A stretch of 64,000 bases of DNA from Paenibacillus sp. BJ-4 (GTDB taxonomy: Bacteria > Bacillota > Bacilli > Paenibacillales > Paenibacillaceae), in contig NZ_JAIVEM010000140.1 of the NCBI RefSeq assembly GCF_020404765.1, forward strand, positions 434,001 to 498,000, written 5' to 3'. Numbering within the stretch: the first letter of the stretch is position 1; the number at the start of each line of letters is the position of its first letter. The position numbers were made by a program, and so were the translations under genes. Below the pieces are notes generated by a model. It did not search any database. It had not been told where the DNA came from and saw nothing but the letters and a program-made list of their open reading frames with translations. Below, piece by piece: positions 62,708 to 64,000 of this stretch.

Positions 62708-63222
62708 GACAAGCCATTCCTTTCTTAGCCCGATAGAGAACTGCGCATCGATGCCGATCTGTGGGGAGGTTCTTTATTCCAATGTATCATGTGTTGAAAG
62801 GGTTAACAAACCAATAAATTAACAATTATGTAATATTTATATGAGTTACTTATTTGGTAATGGTTTAAGCAAACTTTATAATTATTGCGTTATTTTGCTG
62901 GTTTTTATTTTTAGTGCTCCTAGGGGCGACATGTAGACGAACTTCAGCATTTGAGTCTATATATGGTTGATTCAAGCAGATGCCTTGGTGGTTACAAAAT
63001 CTTTATTTATAAATAGGTTCTTAAGACCTAAAGTTTATACATAGAATAGCCGATACATAATCCATAATCAGGGGAATTTAGGATTATTTTTTTCTAAATA
63101 AAATACATTAACGCAGATATTGAATAAAATCAGAATACTATCCTGTATAAGTGAATATATGGGTTTAATCATCTGACCTATATCGTTGGTTTTATGAAAT
63201 ATCGGGTGGAAAGGAACGAAAA
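62708..63222. other. AT-rich intergenic region (515 bp)
   Basis: Divergent interval between the MFS gene and the Maf-like gene. The stem ATAATCC/GGATTAT with a following T run at about 63058-63097 may be a weak plus-strand terminator. No ORF with a ribosome binding site and no RNA gene recognised. Confidence 0.35.
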
Positions 63223-64000
63223 ATGGCATTACAGCATCGTAGAAACAATTCCTTGTACCGCCGTTTCCCTCGGCTTCTTTTGCTTCAGGCAGGAGAAGGA
63301 TGCGAGGTGCTGACTTCTAAAAACAACGAGTCCAGCCTAGTACTGACTCGTGAGGGAGAATCATATCATTTGCATGATCCTGAGCAGCCTAGGCAGGAGG
63401 CAGAGTTATTTGTTTCCGGTTTAAAAGAAGTTAAACCTCAAGCACACGTGATCTTTTTTGGAGTAGGACTAGGGTATCATATCCGTGAATTCCTGCATAG
63501 GTACCCGAATACCAGCTTCTCTATCGTTGAGCCGGATACTGGCGTGATGAATATTTTTTTGCAACACCTGAATGAAAACGACTGGTTAGCTAATGAGATG
63601 ATCGAAGAAGTTATGGTAGGAGCAACTACTGGAGAAACGCTCAGTTCATTGCATAGGTTGATTGACCGTGTATCTGGAGTACTTGTTATTCCGTGGCTCC
63701 CGTATCGCTCCCTATTTACTGCGGAACTGATGCGGTTTAATGAAATGTTGCACAGAATGGTCTCCAGTAAGAAGGACAAAATGGCTATCAACCATGTTTA
63801 CGAAAAAAAGTGGGCGCTAAATAGCATGCATAATCTCCCTTTTATATTACATAGTTCAGACTTTCTGCATAGTGGATCAGAGCATATTGCGGGCAAGCCA
63901 GCCCTGATTGTATCTGCCGGCCCTTCGCTTAACGACGAAATTGAGCACCTGCGCCATATTCGTGAGAATAATCTTGCTTATCTATTTACAGTAGGGTCGG
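63223..64000 (+). CDS. Maf/DUF115-type motility-associated glycosyltransferase (5' part)
   Basis: The gene starts at ATG 63223 after GGAAAGGAACG and stays open for 259 codons to the window end. VIFFGVGLGYHIREFL, SIVEPDTGVMNIFLQ and ALIVSAGPSLNDEIEHL match the N-terminal and central parts of Maf-1/DUF115 (6-hydroxymethylpterin pyrophosphokinase MptE-like) proteins. Those add nonulosonic acids to flagellin. This suggests that a flagellar glycosylation locus continues downstream of the window. Confidence 0.82.
   Translation, partial: MALQHRRNNSLYRRFPRLLLLQAGEGCEVLTSKNNESSLVLTREGESYHLHDPEQPRQEAELFVSGLKEVKPQAHVIFFGVGLGYHIREFLHRYPNTSFSIVEPDTGVMNIFLQHLNENDWLANEMIEEVMVGATTGETLSSLHRLIDRVSGVLVIPWLPYRSLFTAELMRFNEMLHRMVSSKKDKMAINHVYEKKWALNSMHNLPFILHSSDFLHSGSEHIAGKPALIVSAGPSLNDEIEHLRHIRENNLAYLFTVGS

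Noticed and set aside
62708-63222. Possible tRNA or small RNA in the AT-rich gap
   Set aside because: No cloverleaf or strong terminator-bounded hairpin could be found by eye.

Overview
The window reads as a chromosomal segment of an endospore-forming, facultatively anaerobic Firmicute, most likely a Paenibacillus of the polymyxa group. This is an inference from gene content: a gerA-type germination operon, an AbrB-type regulator, strong purine-rich ribosome binding sites, sigma-A-like promoters, an anaerobic cobalamin pathway built on the Bacillus-type CbiH60 and His-rich CbiX, and a decayed Paenibacillus-style HTH regulator. No rRNA, tRNA, CRISPR array, prophage or transposase gene was seen.

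Layout. 1-1450: a 56-residue membrane peptide, a collapsed HTH-regulator pseudogene, one copy of a dispersed repeat and a long inverted repeat. 1456-6863: germinant receptor operon A-C-D-B-B' with tandem B genes. 6965-8527: a HemD-like protein and a LOG-family protein. 8540-20432: cobalamin riboswitch and terminator, then cbiH60-cbiX-cbiJ-[repeat]-cbiC-cbiD-cbiET-cbiL-cbiF-cbiG-cbiA, which covers most of the route from sirohydrochlorin to cobyrinate a,c-diamide. Later steps (cbiP, cbiB, cobU/S) are not in the window. 20495-25480: an AbrB-zinc-HTH regulator, a ThuA-like protein, a phasin/UbiB pair, and a toxin-antitoxin cassette bounded by a perfect 34-bp direct repeat. 25736-30457: a SulP anion transporter and a polar amino acid ABC importer. 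30550-34398: a Fur-controlled promoter that runs into a truncated ORF facing a truncated esterase, then a CrtI-like flavoprotein with its TetR regulator behind paired palindromic operators.

34416-41457 is mostly minus strand. It holds SUKH-like, Imm26-like and unrecognised small proteins, several of them broken, and resembles an eroding immunity-gene neighbourhood without its toxin. 41589-50633: RGG-tailed DEAD-box helicase, CDF transporter, frameshifted LCP gene, AI-2E-family permease, luciferase-like monooxygenase, a Fur-controlled ABC ATPase plus FhuF-like protein, and glutathione peroxidase. 50892-57393 is a redox/anaerobiosis block: NADH oxidase, FocA-type channel, molybdopterin oxidoreductase and MFS transporter. 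TGTGA-N6-TCACA-type operators (Fnr or Rex) precede both the oxidase and the channel. 57497-64000: two GNAT acetyltransferases, a secreted protein, GlnRS, an MFS transporter, and the 5' part of a Maf/DUF115 flagellin-modification gene that runs off the window.

Nothing here is a clearly new molecular system. The observations most worth checking are the two-copy structured repeat, the direct-repeat-bounded toxin cassette, the operator series at nox and focA, and the decayed immunity island.
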